Shown one piece after another: positions 1 to 8,739 of a stretch of 64,000 bases of DNA (its first letter is position 1; each line of letters begins with the position of its first letter). The translations under genes and the position numbers were made by a program. The stretch spans positions 1 through 64,000 of the forward strand of contig NZ_SJZI01000009.1 in the NCBI RefSeq assembly GCF_004337505.1. The letters run 5' to 3'. Source of the DNA: Flaviaestuariibacter flavus. Lineage in GTDB: Bacteria > Bacteroidota > Bacteroidia > Chitinophagales > Chitinophagaceae. The notes below the pieces were generated by a model. It was not told where the DNA came from and did not search any database. It was given only the letters and a program-made list of their open reading frames with translations.

Positions 1-147
1 GATTACATGAGCAAATGAATACATGAGCCGGAGAGGGATGGCTGATGTCGGATGTGTGATGTCTGATTTGTTTGCAGATCCGAGATTCGAGATAGGCAGA
101 TTTCCTGCTGCCCTCATGTAATCATGTATTCATGTACTCATGTAATC
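1..147. repeat. Imperfect palindromic element with CATGTAAT-type repeated arms
   Basis: The left arm (1-27) is built from ATTACATGAG-like units and the right arm (113-147) from their reverse complement, with CATGTAATCATG and CATGTACTCATG in close succession. The middle (about 40-100) contains near-repeats of GGATGT and GATCCGAGAT. No gene is visible. The left end may be cut by the window edge. The build resembles other intergenic elements in this window (3884, 17516, 20265, 29073, 55240). Confidence 0.5.
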
Positions 148-190
148 TGCCTTCAATCTGCTTGCATCTTTTTTGCAGTACATTCCGCCT

Positions 191-829
191 ATGACGAATT
201 TCATCCCGATCTTCCCCCTGGGCATCGTGGTGTATCCGGGCGAGCGCCTCAACCTGCACATCTTCGAGCCGCGCTACAAGCAGCTTATTGCCGAGTGCTA
301 TGAAACAAAGCGTCCCTTCGGGATTCCCACCGTGATCAATAACGAGCTGCAGGACTTCGGCACGCTGGTGCAGATCAGCGAACTCAGCAAATTGTACGAG
401 GGCGGCGAAATGGACATAAAGACCGAAGGGCAGCGCATCTTCCGCATCCTGGAAGTGATCCAGCAGGTGCCCGACAAACTGTACAGCGGCGCCATCGTCA
501 ACTACCCCGTTACATATGAAGATGCCAACCCCGAAACGATCCGCCGCCTTGTTGCCGGCGTGCGCGAGCTGCACAGGATGCTCAAAGTGACGAAAGACTT
601 TAAGAAAGAAGACAGCGAGCTGCGCAGCTACGATATGGCGCACCACGTAGGCCTCACGCTTGAAGAAGAATACCGCCTGCTCAATTTCCTCGACGAGCGC
701 CAGCGCCTTGAGTTCCTGAAGCAGCACATCACCCGGGTGGTGCCGCTCATTTCAGAGATGGAGAAACTGAAGGAAAAAATCAAAATGAACGGGCACTTCC
801 GGAACATCGAGGGTTTTAACCTGAAATGA
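191..829 (+). CDS. LON substrate-binding domain protein
   Basis: A 212-residue protein that begins with the hallmark of the Lon N-terminal (substrate-binding) domain: the beta-strand PIFPLGIVVYPGE, followed by LHIFEPRYKQLI. It lacks the AAA+ and Ser-Lys protease domains of Lon, so it is a stand-alone LON-domain protein whose client and partner are unknown. The C-terminal third is helical and charged. The ATG at 191 was chosen because homology starts directly after it (MTNFIPIFPL); an in-frame start at 173 would add six unconvincing residues. It lies upstream of coaX on the same strand, separated by a repeat element. Confidence 0.85.
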   Translation: MTNFIPIFPLGIVVYPGERLNLHIFEPRYKQLIAECYETKRPFGIPTVINNELQDFGTLVQISELSKLYEGGEMDIKTEGQRIFRILEVIQQVPDKLYSGAIVNYPVTYEDANPETIRRLVAGVRELHRMLKVTKDFKKEDSELRSYDMAHHVGLTLEEEYRLLNFLDERQRLEFLKQHITRVVPLISEMEKLKEKIKMNGHFRNIEGFNLK

Positions 830-860
830 GCAGGGACAAAGAAGCCGTCATCAGCAAGGC

Positions 861-1004
861 CGTCATTGCGCGGCACGGAACGAAGTGTAGTGCTGAAGCA
901 ATCCCCTGCGGCCGGCCCTGCGTTTATTTGCGCTACCCGAGGCGGTGCCTGCCGTGGGTGATTGCTTCGTATGGCTTGGCCACGCTTTGCCTCCTCGCAA
1001 TGAC
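861..1004. repeat. REP-like palindromic intergenic repeat (CGTCATTGCG ends)
   Basis: The ends are inverted: CGTCATTGCG at 861 and CGCAATGAC at 996-1004. An inner inverted pair, GAAGCAATC and GATTGCTTC, sits inside. A related element occupies about 26949-27066. No coding sequence is credible in this gap between the LON-domain gene and coaX. Confidence 0.55.
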
Positions 1005-1067
1005 CTTCCCAGGGGTTGCTGCGTAGCGGGCTGAAAGCTGTATCTTGCCCCGCACTCAAAACTGACC

Positions 1068-1805
1068 GTGAACGGGAACCCTACATTCTGCCTCGATTTC
1101 GGAAATACCCGCCTGAAGCTGGCGCGCTTCGAGAACGACACCCTCCGTGAAGTGATCTTCCTGCGCGAGGACGCGCTGCAGCACCTGCGTGAGCTGCTGG
1201 AACAGTACCGGCCGGCGCGCAGCATCCTTTCATCAGTGGTGCACCACGACCCGGAGATCGAGGTCCTGCTCAGCGCGCACACGCGATTTCACAAGCTGTC
1301 CAATACCTCGCGGCTTGCCTTTACTATACCCGTAGGCAAGCCCGAAACCATGGGCGCCGACCGCCTGGCCGTTGCCGCCGCGGCCGTCGACCTGTTCCCG
1401 GGCGCGAATAACCTCGCCATCACGCTCGGAACCTGTATCACCTTCAACTTCATCAACACGAAGGGCGAGTTTCTGGGCGGCTCTATTTCCCCGGGTATGG
1501 AGATGCGCTTTCGCGCCATGCATGAATACACGGCCAAACTGCCATTGGTAAAAGGCGAATGGAATGTGCCCCTCATTGGCTACGACACCGCCACCAACCT
1601 GCAGAGCGGGGTGGTGCTGGGGATGGTGCACGAGATCGACGGCATCATTGACAGCTACGCCGCGCGTTTCGGGAACTTTAACGCCCTTTTAACCGGGGGC
1701 GACGGACCCGTTTTAACCCCCCATCTAAAAAACAGGATATTTGCAGACCCCGAACTTATTTTTAAAGGATTATATGCGATCAGCCGCGTCAACACTGACT
1801 TCTGA
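1068..1805 (+). CDS. coaX: Type III pantothenate kinase
   Basis: CoaX phosphorylates pantothenate, the first step of coenzyme A synthesis, in the cytoplasm. The protein has 245 residues, the usual size. Visible family motifs are the N-terminal phosphate-binding strand CLDFGNTRLKLARF, the GADRLAVAAAAV motif, and TLGTCITFNFI with GGSISPGMEMR downstream. The start is a GTG (1068); no ATG fits the conserved N terminus. The 3' end overlaps the next gene by 32 bp, and the order coaX, outer-membrane protein, LptC is typical of Bacteroidota. Confidence 0.93.
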   Translation: MNGNPTFCLDFGNTRLKLARFENDTLREVIFLREDALQHLRELLEQYRPARSILSSVVHHDPEIEVLLSAHTRFHKLSNTSRLAFTIPVGKPETMGADRLAVAAAAVDLFPGANNLAITLGTCITFNFINTKGEFLGGSISPGMEMRFRAMHEYTAKLPLVKGEWNVPLIGYDTATNLQSGVVLGMVHEIDGIIDSYAARFGNFNALLTGGDGPVLTPHLKNRIFADPELIFKGLYAISRVNTDF

Positions 1806-3192
1806 GAAAACCAAACATACTGCGCTCCGCCTGCTGGGTGCTTCCGCACTCGCGCTTACCTCGGTAGCCGCAGGCGCCCAGGGCAACTCGCCCTACTCGC
1901 GCTACGGCCTCGGCGACCAAATGTCGAACACCCATGTCATCAACCGCGGCATGGGCGGCATTTCCGCCGGCGATGCCGACAACGTGGATCCCACGGGGCA
2001 GTTCAACCGCAATTTCTACAGCCACATCAACTTCAGCAACCCGGCTTCTTACAGCACCTTCCTGGCGCCGCCGCAGCGCACCTCCGGCCAGAAGAAGGCC
2101 AAGGCCGGCTTCGGCCGTGTGCTTTTTGACGTAGGCGTGGCCATCGACAACCGCACCCTGCGCGCGCCGGGCGTTACCGACAAGTTCACATCTTCCGAGA
2201 TCAACATTTCGTATATCCAGGTGGGTATTCCCATCAAAAAGGGCTGGGGCATGGTGTTCGGACTGCGTCCGCTCAGCCGCATCGGCTACCAGATCCAGGA
2301 CAGTCGCCGGCTTCCGGGCATCGACTCGGTATTCACCGAATACCAGGGCTCGGGCGGCAGCTACCTTGCCTCCGTCGGCACCGGCGTAGCGATCGGCAAC
2401 CTGAGCCTGGGTGTCAACTTCGGCTACCTGTTCGGCAACCGCGACATCTCCACCATCCGCGATTTCGAGAACGACACCGTTCTGTATTACCACGGCGTCT
2501 ACCGCGAGCAGACCTCCTACGGAAAATTGTTCTTCAACGCCGGCGCACAGTACCTCGTTTCGCTCAACAAAGCAAAAGATCAGTATATCCGCTTCGGCGC
2601 CAGCGGCAACATCCGGCATAAGATGACCGCATCGCAGGACCGCACGGTAGGCACCTTCACCATCGACCCGACGAATCTGACCGACTCCGTGTTCAAGACC
2701 AAGGACAACAAAGGTGAGATCATTTATCCCTCTTCTTACACCGTTGGCTTCGTTGCCGGCGGCGGCATCAAGGGCGGTGGCTTCTGGCAGGGCGGTGTTG
2801 ATGTAGTTCACAGCAACTGGGACGAATACCGCTTCTATGGTCAAACCGACGCGGTACAAAGCAATACCATCATTCGTGTTGGCGGGCAGCTGCTCCCGGC
2901 CCCGCTGAGCCGCTCGTTGTTTGGCCGCACCGCTTACCGCGCTGGCTTCGCCATCGGCAAGGACTATGTTACCGCCTCCGGTCGCCTGCCCTTCTGGAGC
3001 GCAACCGCCGGCATCGGCCTGCCGCTCGGCCACCGCAACAACATGGCGCGCAACCAGCAAACGATGCTCAACTTCGCGCTCGAATACCTGAACCGCGGCA
3101 ACAACAACAACCTCCTGAAAGAAAATAATTTCCGCGTCTCCATCGGGCTTAACCTCAGTGACGCCTGGTTCCTGAAACGGAAATACGATTAA
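1774..3192 (+). CDS. Outer-membrane beta-barrel protein (coaX-linked, SPYSRYG type)
   Basis: A 472-residue exported protein. An N-terminal signal sequence (hydrophobic stretch LLGASALALTSVAAGAQ) is followed by the motif NSPYSRYGLGD and alternating, aromatic- and glycine-rich strands typical of a FadL/OmpP1-like barrel. It should sit in the outer membrane; its substrate is unknown. The ATG at 1774 (TATATGCGAT) is preferred to the in-frame TTG at 1741, which lies well inside coaX. The coding region overlaps coaX by 32 bp, so the two are translationally coupled. An intrinsic terminator follows. Confidence 0.8.
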   Translation: MRSAASTLTSEKTKHTALRLLGASALALTSVAAGAQGNSPYSRYGLGDQMSNTHVINRGMGGISAGDADNVDPTGQFNRNFYSHINFSNPASYSTFLAPPQRTSGQKKAKAGFGRVLFDVGVAIDNRTLRAPGVTDKFTSSEINISYIQVGIPIKKGWGMVFGLRPLSRIGYQIQDSRRLPGIDSVFTEYQGSGGSYLASVGTGVAIGNLSLGVNFGYLFGNRDISTIRDFENDTVLYYHGVYREQTSYGKLFFNAGAQYLVSLNKAKDQYIRFGASGNIRHKMTASQDRTVGTFTIDPTNLTDSVFKTKDNKGEIIYPSSYTVGFVAGGGIKGGGFWQGGVDVVHSNWDEYRFYGQTDAVQSNTIIRVGGQLLPAPLSRSLFGRTAYRAGFAIGKDYVTASGRLPFWSATAGIGLPLGHRNNMARNQQTMLNFALEYLNRGNNNNLLKENNFRVSIGLNLSDAWFLKRKYD

Positions 3193-3197
3193 TGAAG

Positions 3198-3225
3198 AAG
3201 CGCTCCGCAAGGGGCGCTTTTTTTT
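3198..3225 (+). terminator. Intrinsic terminator after the outer-membrane protein gene
   Basis: AAGCGC-TCC and GG-GCGCTT form a GC-rich stem with a GCAA loop, followed by a run of T. It ends the coaX operon six bases after the stop codon. Confidence 0.8.
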
Positions 3226-3268
3226 GCCGGAGAACGACGGGCCGGCTGCGCAAATCATAACAGATCTT

Positions 3269-3868
3269 ATGAAATCTGCGTACCTACGCTCCGCGTCTTT
3301 ACCGCATCTTTGCACCACTGCTTTGCGTATCGCGATCCTCATATCAGCCACACTCCTGCTTGCCGCCTGCGAGAACGACATGGCGCGCATCAACGACCTT
3401 AACAAAACGGTGCAGATGGTGGAAGAGGCAAAGGAGGTGACCACCCTGTTCAGCCAGAGCGGCAACCTCAAAGCAATCCTCAAAGCGCCGCTGATGCTGC
3501 GTTACCTGGGCGACTCCACCGTGATCGAGTTCCCGAAAAAGATGCATGTCGACTTCTACGACTCGCTGGGCAGGGTCGAAAGCTATCTCGATGCCCGCTA
3601 TGCGCGCTATATCGAGAACCGCAGCAAGGTGTTGCTCCGCGATTCGGTGCAGGTGATCAACGTCAACGGCGACACGCTGCGCACCTCCGAAATGTGGTGG
3701 GACCAGAACGCGGCCATCTTTTATACCGACTCCACCGTGCGCATTACCCAGCGCGACAAGCGCATCCGCGGCGGCCGGGGCATGGTGGCAAAGCAGGACC
3801 TCACCGACGTACTCATTAAATACCCTACCGGGACGGTGCTTGTCGGCACCGATGTGCTGCCGGAATAA
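3269..3868 (+). CDS. lptC: LptC-like LPS-export lipoprotein
   Basis: A 199-residue predicted lipoprotein with lipobox LLLAAC. The body matches the LptC/OstA beta-jelly-roll family: FSQSGNLKAILKAPLML, PKKMHVDFYDSLGRVES, and repeated strands such as DTLRTSEMWWDQNAAIFYTD. LptC bridges the LptBFG inner-membrane complex to LptA during LPS export. In Bacteroidota it usually lies downstream of coaX, as here. The ATG at 3269 is chosen because the longer frame from 3224 begins inside the upstream terminator. A lipid anchor instead of a transmembrane helix is common in this phylum. Confidence 0.82.
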   Translation: MKSAYLRSASLPHLCTTALRIAILISATLLLAACENDMARINDLNKTVQMVEEAKEVTTLFSQSGNLKAILKAPLMLRYLGDSTVIEFPKKMHVDFYDSLGRVESYLDARYARYIENRSKVLLRDSVQVINVNGDTLRTSEMWWDQNAAIFYTDSTVRITQRDKRIRGGRGMVAKQDLTDVLIKYPTGTVLVGTDVLPE

Positions 3869-3883
3869 ACGAGCAGGGTGCCG

Positions 3884-4010
3884 TGGTTTTGAGGCTCTGA
3901 GGTTTTAAGATTGGTTCAACCCGCGTGGCCCATTCCTATTTTTGAACCGCGCCAACCGATCTACGGTTGCACAACTCCAGAACCTCAAAACCTCAGAACC
4001 CTAAAACCTT
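3884..4010. repeat. Imperfect palindromic element with AACCTCAGAACC-type arms
   Basis: The left arm (3884-3918) reads GGTTTTGAGGCTCTGAGGTT-like and the right arm (3971-4010) is the degenerate reverse complement, composed of AACCTCAAAACC and CTCAGAACCC units. A promoter box for the aldo/keto reductase gene lies between the arms. Similar AACCTCAGAACC tracts occur near 5130-5166, 10060-10086 and 21930-21966. Confidence 0.5.
3937..3944 (+). promoter_or_regulatory. TAnnTTTG -7 promoter box for the aldo/keto reductase gene
   Basis: TATTTTTG matches the Bacteroidota -7 consensus TAnnTTTG exactly. No good -33 TTTG is seen at the usual spacing. The box would give a leader of about 65 nt before the ATG at 4015. 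Confidence 0.4.
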
Positions 4011-4014
4011 TTTC

Positions 4015-5004
4015 ATGGAATACCGCAGAATGGGCCGCACGGGCCTGCAGCTGAGCGCGCTGTCCTACGGCAGCTGGGTCACCTTTCACAAGCAGGTAGA
4101 CGACAGCCTCGCCGACGAGCTGATGGGCCTCGCTTATGATGCCGGCGTCAACTTTTTTGATAACGCCGAAGTATATGCGGGAGGAGAAAGCGAAAAACTG
4201 ATGGGACGCGTACTGCAGAAAAAGAGATGGGACCGCACCTCCTACACCGTTTCTTCCAAGGCTTTCTTCGGCTGGCGCGGAAAAGAAAACAAACCCAACC
4301 AGCATGGCCTTTCGCGCAAGCACCTTACCGAAGCCTGCCATGAAGCATTGCAGCGCCTTCAAATGGATTACCTCGACCTGTACTTCTGCCATCGCCCCGA
4401 CAAAAACGTACCCATCGAGGAAGTGGTGCAGACGATGAACACGCTCATCCAGCAAGGCAAGATCCTGTACTGGGGCACCTCGGAGTGGAGCGGCACCGAG
4501 ATCATGGAAGCGCACCGCGTGGCCGCCGATTACCGACTCATCGGGCCTTCGGTGGAACAGCCGCAGTACAACCTGCTGGAGCGCGAAAAGGTGGAGAAAG
4601 ACTATTACAACATCTTCCGCACCGTGGGCATGGGCACCACCATCTGGAGCCCGCTGGCCTCGGGGCTGCTCACCGGCAAATACAACGAAGGCATTCCCGA
4701 AGACAGCCGCCTCGCCCTCGAAGGTTTCGACTGGCTGCGCGACAAGCTGATCGCCGATGAAAAGCTTGCCAAAGTGAAGCGCCTCGGCACGCTGGCGCAG
4801 GAGCTCGGCGTTCAGCAATCAACGCTCGCCATCGCCTGGACGCTGAAGAATCCCAACGTCACCACCGCCATCCTCGGCGCCACCAAACGCAACCAGCTGG
4901 AAGAAAACCTAAAGGCACTCGAAGTGCTCCCGCTGCTCACACCTGAAGTGCTCCAACGCATCGAAGACATCATGGAAACGAAGCCGAAGCTGCCGGATTT
5001 CTAA
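4015..5004 (+). CDS. Aldo/keto reductase (Kv-beta/YghZ-like)
   Basis: A 329-residue NADPH-dependent aldo/keto reductase with an (alpha/beta)8 barrel. Catalytic features are visible: the NFFDNAEVY segment (Asp and Tyr of the tetrad), a Lys in SSKAFFGW, and the LDLYFCHRPD strand (His). NADPH-binding motifs near the C terminus include GTTIWSPLASGLLTGKY and AILGATKRNQLEENLKA. The similarity is to the potassium-channel beta-subunit and E. coli YghZ group. The natural substrate cannot be told. The ATG at 4015 begins MEYRRMGRTGLQ, the standard N terminus; the upstream in-frame extension runs through a repeat tract. Confidence 0.9.
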   Translation: MEYRRMGRTGLQLSALSYGSWVTFHKQVDDSLADELMGLAYDAGVNFFDNAEVYAGGESEKLMGRVLQKKRWDRTSYTVSSKAFFGWRGKENKPNQHGLSRKHLTEACHEALQRLQMDYLDLYFCHRPDKNVPIEEVVQTMNTLIQQGKILYWGTSEWSGTEIMEAHRVAADYRLIGPSVEQPQYNLLEREKVEKDYYNIFRTVGMGTTIWSPLASGLLTGKYNEGIPEDSRLALEGFDWLRDKLIADEKLAKVKRLGTLAQELGVQQSTLAIAWTLKNPNVTTAILGATKRNQLEENLKALEVLPLLTPEVLQRIEDIMETKPKLPDF

Positions 5005-5007
5005 GGC

Positions 5008-5228
5008 GGAAAAGGGAAAGAAGGTTCGGAACCGCTAAGAAAAGAAGTTGAATAAGCGATTCGCTAAGGAATACGATTGAAAAGGTCCCCGCAAGCGGGA
5101 CCTTTTATTTGACTGCTGTTATCTAACCAACCTCAAAACCTCAGAACCATAGAACCTCAGAACCTTTCTTAGCGTATCAACTTCTTTGCTTTTTCTCTTT
5201 GCGGTGAAAAACTCTTCTTTACCTTTCT
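5008..5228. repeat. Intergenic element, family A, copy 1 (contains a terminator)
   Basis: An element of about 220 bp. The left arm (GGAAAGAAGGTTCGG, then CTAAGAAAAGAAGTTGAATAAGCG) is inverted in the right arm (CTTAGCGTATCAACTTC, then CTCTTTGCGGTGAAAAACTC). Between them are an AAAGGTCCC hairpin and an AACCTCAGAACC tract. A second copy with the same parts in the same order lies at 21800-22030. Confidence 0.6.
5081..5109 (+). terminator. Hairpin terminator within family A element
   Basis: AAAAGGTCCC and GGGACCTTTT form a ten-base stem with a CGCAAGC loop, followed by ATTT. It can end transcription of the aldo/keto reductase gene and is symmetrical enough to act in both directions. Confidence 0.7.
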
Positions 5229-5231
5229 CTC

Positions 5232-6053
5232 ATGACTTTCCAAAACAAAACGGTATTCATCACCGGCGGATCGCGCGGCATCGGCAAGGCCATTGCCCTG
5301 CGCCTCGCCCGCGAAGGAGCCAACGTAGCCATCGCCGCGAAGACAGCCGAAGCACACCCGAAGCTGGAAGGCACCATCCATACCGCGGCGGCGGAGATAG
5401 CGGCTGCGGGCGGCAAGGCACTTGCCCTGCAGGCCGATATCCGCTTCGAAGACCAGATCAATGCGGCGGTGCAGCAGGCAGCGGATCACTTTGGCGGTAT
5501 CGATATTTTGGTGAACAATGCCAGCGCCATCAACCTGGTGCCCACCGAAACCCTCGAAGCAAAGCGCTTCGACCTCATGCACGGCATCAATGTGCGCGGC
5601 ACGCTGCTGGTATCGAAGGCCTGCATTCCTTACCTCAAAAAAGGTAGCAACCCGCATATTCTCAACCTCTCCCCGCCGCTCGACCTCGACCCGCGCTGGT
5701 TTGGTCCGCACCTCGCTTATACGCTGAGCAAATACGGCATGAGCATGATCGCGCTCGGGCTGGCCGAGGAGCTGAAGCCGCAGGGCATTGCGGCCAACGC
5801 CCTCTGGCCGCGTACCACCATCGCCACAGCAGCCGTACAGAACCTGCTCGGCGGCGACTACCTCGTGCAGCGCAGCCGCACACCCGACATCGTGGCCGAA
5901 GCGGCCTTCGCCATTCTTTCGCGAAACTCAAAGGAATGCACCGGCAACTTCTTCATCGATGAAGAAGTGCTGCAGCAGGAAGGCATCACCGACTTTTCGA
6001 AGTACGCGGTGAACCCGGAGAACGAGTTGCAGAAGGATTTGTTTATCGCTTGA
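5232..6053 (+). CDS. Short-chain dehydrogenase/reductase (HSDL2-like)
   Basis: A 273-residue NAD(P)-dependent SDR. The cofactor motif TGGSRGIGKAIALRLA is at residues 10-25, NNAS follows near residue 96, and the catalytic YTLSK (Tyr-x3-Lys) is near residue 161. A charged insert after strand two (KTAEAHPKLEGTIHTAAAE) is characteristic of the HSDL2 / fatty-acid-type SDR subgroup. The natural substrate is unknown. It starts just after family A element copy 1, and no strong promoter box was recognised. Confidence 0.88.
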   Translation: MTFQNKTVFITGGSRGIGKAIALRLAREGANVAIAAKTAEAHPKLEGTIHTAAAEIAAAGGKALALQADIRFEDQINAAVQQAADHFGGIDILVNNASAINLVPTETLEAKRFDLMHGINVRGTLLVSKACIPYLKKGSNPHILNLSPPLDLDPRWFGPHLAYTLSKYGMSMIALGLAEELKPQGIAANALWPRTTIATAAVQNLLGGDYLVQRSRTPDIVAEAAFAILSRNSKECTGNFFIDEEVLQQEGITDFSKYAVNPENELQKDLFIA

Positions 6054-6063
6054 ACATGTGAGG

Positions 6064-6194
6064 AAGCCGGAGAGAAGGAACGCTGATTCCGCATGCGGAA
6101 TACGCAGATTGGTTATGATCTATACGGATTTTGGTACCAATATCCGTGTGCATCATAACCAATCATAAGAAATCCGCGTTCTTTCTCTCCGCTT
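6064..6194. repeat. Intergenic element, family B, copy 1
   Basis: The outer arms GGAGAGAAGGAACGC (from 6069) and GCGTTCTTTCTCTCC are inverted. Inside, GGTTATGATCTATACGGATT pairs loosely with ATCCGTGTGCATCATAACC around the centre GATTTTGGTACCAATATCCG. The GATTTTGGTACCAA core recurs at about 21333 in copy 2. It separates convergent genes. Confidence 0.55.
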
Positions 6195-7082
6195 CTAAAT
6201 CACTTTGTAATTCTTGTAGGTAAACGGCCGCCAGCCGGTCCACTTCTCCATGAAGTTCTTGAACTTGTCTTTCTTTCGCAGCCAGTTGCGCGACATATCC
6301 CACTCGAACTTCCAGTCCATCTTCGCAATGCGCTCCTGCATCACGGCGGGGTGACGGCCTTCAAAGCGGGCCAGCGAGTTGACCAGCGAAAAAGCATAGC
6401 CCTCGGGCACCACCACATTGTCGACATCCGAAACATTATCGATCGTGCCTTCGGCACCGTGGTTGATGATGTCCTTCACATTGAACTTGGCCTTCATCAC
6501 CTTCGGATCCTGCACCCAGCCATAGTGATGCACATAAGCGTCCACCGGCTTCACGCGCAGCTTCTGGTTGTTGCCCTTCCGAAATCCCTGTGCGTCTTTA
6601 TACGAATAAAAATCCGGTCGCTTGCGCAGCACGCGGATCTCGTGGCGATACCAATGACCTTCGGCACCCACGTAGTTGTAGGAACCAAAGAAGTGCCGGT
6701 ACCTGAGCAGGAGCCCGTCCACACGCTTGTTATCCAGCCAGCGGGTCATCGCGGCGCGCAGGTTGTCGTAGCCATCTTCGTGGAGCACTTCGTCGCCCTG
6801 GATATAGATGCACCAGTCGGCATCGGCGGGAATCGCGGCATAAGCCTTGTCGGTTTCCACGGCCAGCACGCGTCCGCCTTCTTTCAGGGTATCGTCCCAC
6901 TCGGTGTCAATGATGCGCACTTTGGGGCTGATGGCCGCCACCAGCTCGCGGGTATTATCCGTAGAGCGGCCCACGGCCACCACCACCTCGTCGCAGAGCG
7001 GCAGGATAGAGCGGATCGCTTCCACGATCGGGTATTGAAACGTGGCCGCGTTGCGGATGAAGGAAAAGCCGACGACTTTCAT
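6195..7082 (-). CDS. Family 2-like glycosyltransferase
   Basis: A 295-residue protein with a GT-A fold start, KVVGFSFIRNAATFQYPI, then EVVVAVGRSTDNT (nucleotide-binding strand) and DWCIYIQGDEVLHEDG, where QGDEV probably replaces the usual DxD metal site. No transmembrane helix is seen. It resembles cytosolic glycosyltransferases of Bacteroidota that act on surface glycans. Donor and acceptor are unknown. The gene lies ten bases downstream of lysS on the same strand and may be co-transcribed with it. Confidence 0.75.
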   Translation of the reverse strand: MKVVGFSFIRNAATFQYPIVEAIRSILPLCDEVVVAVGRSTDNTRELVAAISPKVRIIDTEWDDTLKEGGRVLAVETDKAYAAIPADADWCIYIQGDEVLHEDGYDNLRAAMTRWLDNKRVDGLLLRYRHFFGSYNYVGAEGHWYRHEIRVLRKRPDFYSYKDAQGFRKGNNQKLRVKPVDAYVHHYGWVQDPKVMKAKFNVKDIINHGAEGTIDNVSDVDNVVVPEGYAFSLVNSLARFEGRHPAVMQERIAKMDWKFEWDMSRNWLRKKDKFKNFMEKWTGWRPFTYKNYKVI

Positions 7083-7091
7083 GAACTACAG

Positions 7092-8645
7092 TTAGGCGTT
7101 CGTTTCATTTTCTTCTGCAGGCACGTCATCCGACTTCTCGGGGCGCATCTGCGGGAAGAGCAGCACATCCTGGATCGATACGTTGCCGGTGAGCAGCATG
7201 CAGAGGCGGTCGATGCCGATGCCGATGCCCGCCGTGGGCGGCATGCCGTATTCGAGGGCGCGCAGGAAGTCGTAGTCGATGAACATCGCCTCGTCGTCGC
7301 CGCGCTCCATCAGCTTCACCTGGTCTTCGAAGCGCTCCCGCTGGTCGATGGGATCGTTGAGCTCGGAGTAGGCATTGGCGATCTCCTTGCCGTTGATCAT
7401 CAGCTCGAATCGCTCCACGAGGCCCGGCTTGCTGCGGTGCTTCTTGGTAAGCGGGCTCATCTCCACCGGGTAATCGGTGATGAAGATGGGCTGGATATAA
7501 TGATGCTCGCAACGCTCGCCGAAGATGGTGTCGATCAGCTTGCCTTTGCCCATCGAAGGGGCCACTTCCAGTCCGAGCTTGCCGCATACTTCGCGGAGGC
7601 CGGCCTCATCCATCTCGCTTACATCGAAGCCGGTGTGCTCCTTGATGGCTTCATAGATCGGTACGCGCTTGAAGGGTGCCTTGAACGATATCGTTTTGCC
7701 GCCGATGATGCTTTCATCGGTTCCGTTGACGGCGATGCAGGTGCGCTCGAGCAGCTGCTCGGTCACGTTCATCATCCAGAAATAATCTTTATAGGCCGTG
7801 TACCATTCAAGGATGGTAAACTCGGGGTTGTGCGTGCGGTCCATGCCTTCGTTGCGGAAGTTGCGGCTGAACTCATATACCCAGTCGAAGCCGCCTACGA
7901 TGAGGCGCTTCAGGTAAAGCTCGTTGGCGATACGCAGGTAAAAAGGCACATCGAGCGCATTGTGATGCGTGATGAAGGGGCGCGCCGCCGCACCGCCGGG
8001 GATCGACTGCAGCACCGGCGTATCCACTTCGAGGGCGCCGTGCTCGTTGAGAAACTCGCGGATGGCGTTGATCATCTTCGTGCGCTTCACGAAGGTTTCT
8101 TTTACCAGCGGGTTTACCACCAGGTCGGCGTAGCGCTGGCGGTATTTGAATTCGGGATCGGTAACAGCGTCGAAGGTCTGTCCTTCGGCCACCTTCACCA
8201 CCGGCAGCGGGCGCAGCGATTTGCCCAGGAAGGTGAGCTCCTGCACGTGCACGGAGATCTCGCCCATCTTGGTGCGGAATACAAAGCCTTTGATGCCGAT
8301 GAAGTCACCGAGGTCGATGAGCTTCTTCCACACGTTGTCGTACAGCATGGTGTCGCCGTCGGTGGCGATGTCGTCGCGGCGCACATACACCTGGATGCGG
8401 CCCTGGCTGTCCTGCAGCTCGGCGAAGGCAGCCTTGCCCATGTCGCGCACGCTCATTACGCGGCCGGCGAGGCAAACGGCGGCGAAGTCGTCTTTGTTAT
8501 CGTCGTTAAATACGGCTTTGATCTCCTGCGAATAGTGACTCACGGGATAGAGGGCTGCGGGATAAGGCTCGATGCCGAGACGCTGGAGTTCGGCCAGCTT
8601 CTCGCGGCGGATCAGCTCCTGCTCGGAAAGGTGTTGTGTGCTCAT
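7092..8645 (-). CDS. lysS: Lysine--tRNA ligase (class II)
   Basis: LysRS charges tRNA-Lys with lysine. The protein has 517 residues, normal for the class II enzyme. The N-terminal OB anticodon-binding domain (AGRVMSVRDMGKAAFAELQD) is followed by the class II catalytic core: motif 1 in FVKRTKMINAIREFL, motif 2 in YEFSRNFRNEGMDRTHNPEF, and motif 3 in MPPTAGIGIGIDRL. The start at 8645 (MSTQHLSEQE) agrees with the family. A longer frame to 8834 would run through the promoter box at 8665-8672 and is rejected. Confidence 0.97.
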   Translation of the reverse strand: MSTQHLSEQELIRREKLAELQRLGIEPYPAALYPVSHYSQEIKAVFNDDNKDDFAAVCLAGRVMSVRDMGKAAFAELQDSQGRIQVYVRRDDIATDGDTMLYDNVWKKLIDLGDFIGIKGFVFRTKMGEISVHVQELTFLGKSLRPLPVVKVAEGQTFDAVTDPEFKYRQRYADLVVNPLVKETFVKRTKMINAIREFLNEHGALEVDTPVLQSIPGGAAARPFITHHNALDVPFYLRIANELYLKRLIVGGFDWVYEFSRNFRNEGMDRTHNPEFTILEWYTAYKDYFWMMNVTEQLLERTCIAVNGTDESIIGGKTISFKAPFKRVPIYEAIKEHTGFDVSEMDEAGLREVCGKLGLEVAPSMGKGKLIDTIFGERCEHHYIQPIFITDYPVEMSPLTKKHRSKPGLVERFELMINGKEIANAYSELNDPIDQRERFEDQVKLMERGDDEAMFIDYDFLRALEYGMPPTAGIGIGIDRLCMLLTGNVSIQDVLLFPQMRPEKSDDVPAEENETNA

Positions 8646-8664
8646 GTTCCTGGAAAAAGTGCGG

Positions 8665-8672
8665 CAAAGGTA
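8665..8672 (-). promoter_or_regulatory. TAnnTTTG -7 box for lysS
   Basis: On the minus strand the sequence is TACCTTTG, an exact match to the Bacteroidota -7 element, 19 bases before the lysS ATG. The leader would be short, roughly 12-14 nt. Confidence 0.55.
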
Positions 8673-8739
8673 CGATCGTGAATCGTCTCCCGAAGCTTCG
8701 GGGTATGAATCGTGAATGCAACCCTTGCCGCCAGGCAGT

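Noticed and set aside
826-1026. A 66-codon frame between the LON-domain gene and coaX
   Set aside because: It is composed of the REP-like repeat.
1789-3483. A 564-codon minus-strand open frame opposite the outer-membrane protein gene
   Set aside because: Shadow of the real plus-strand gene; no start signal or recognisable domain.
6351-8681. A 776-codon plus-strand open frame opposite the glycosyltransferase and lysS
   Set aside because: Antisense shadow of two well-identified genes, with His/Val-rich composition typical of such shadows.
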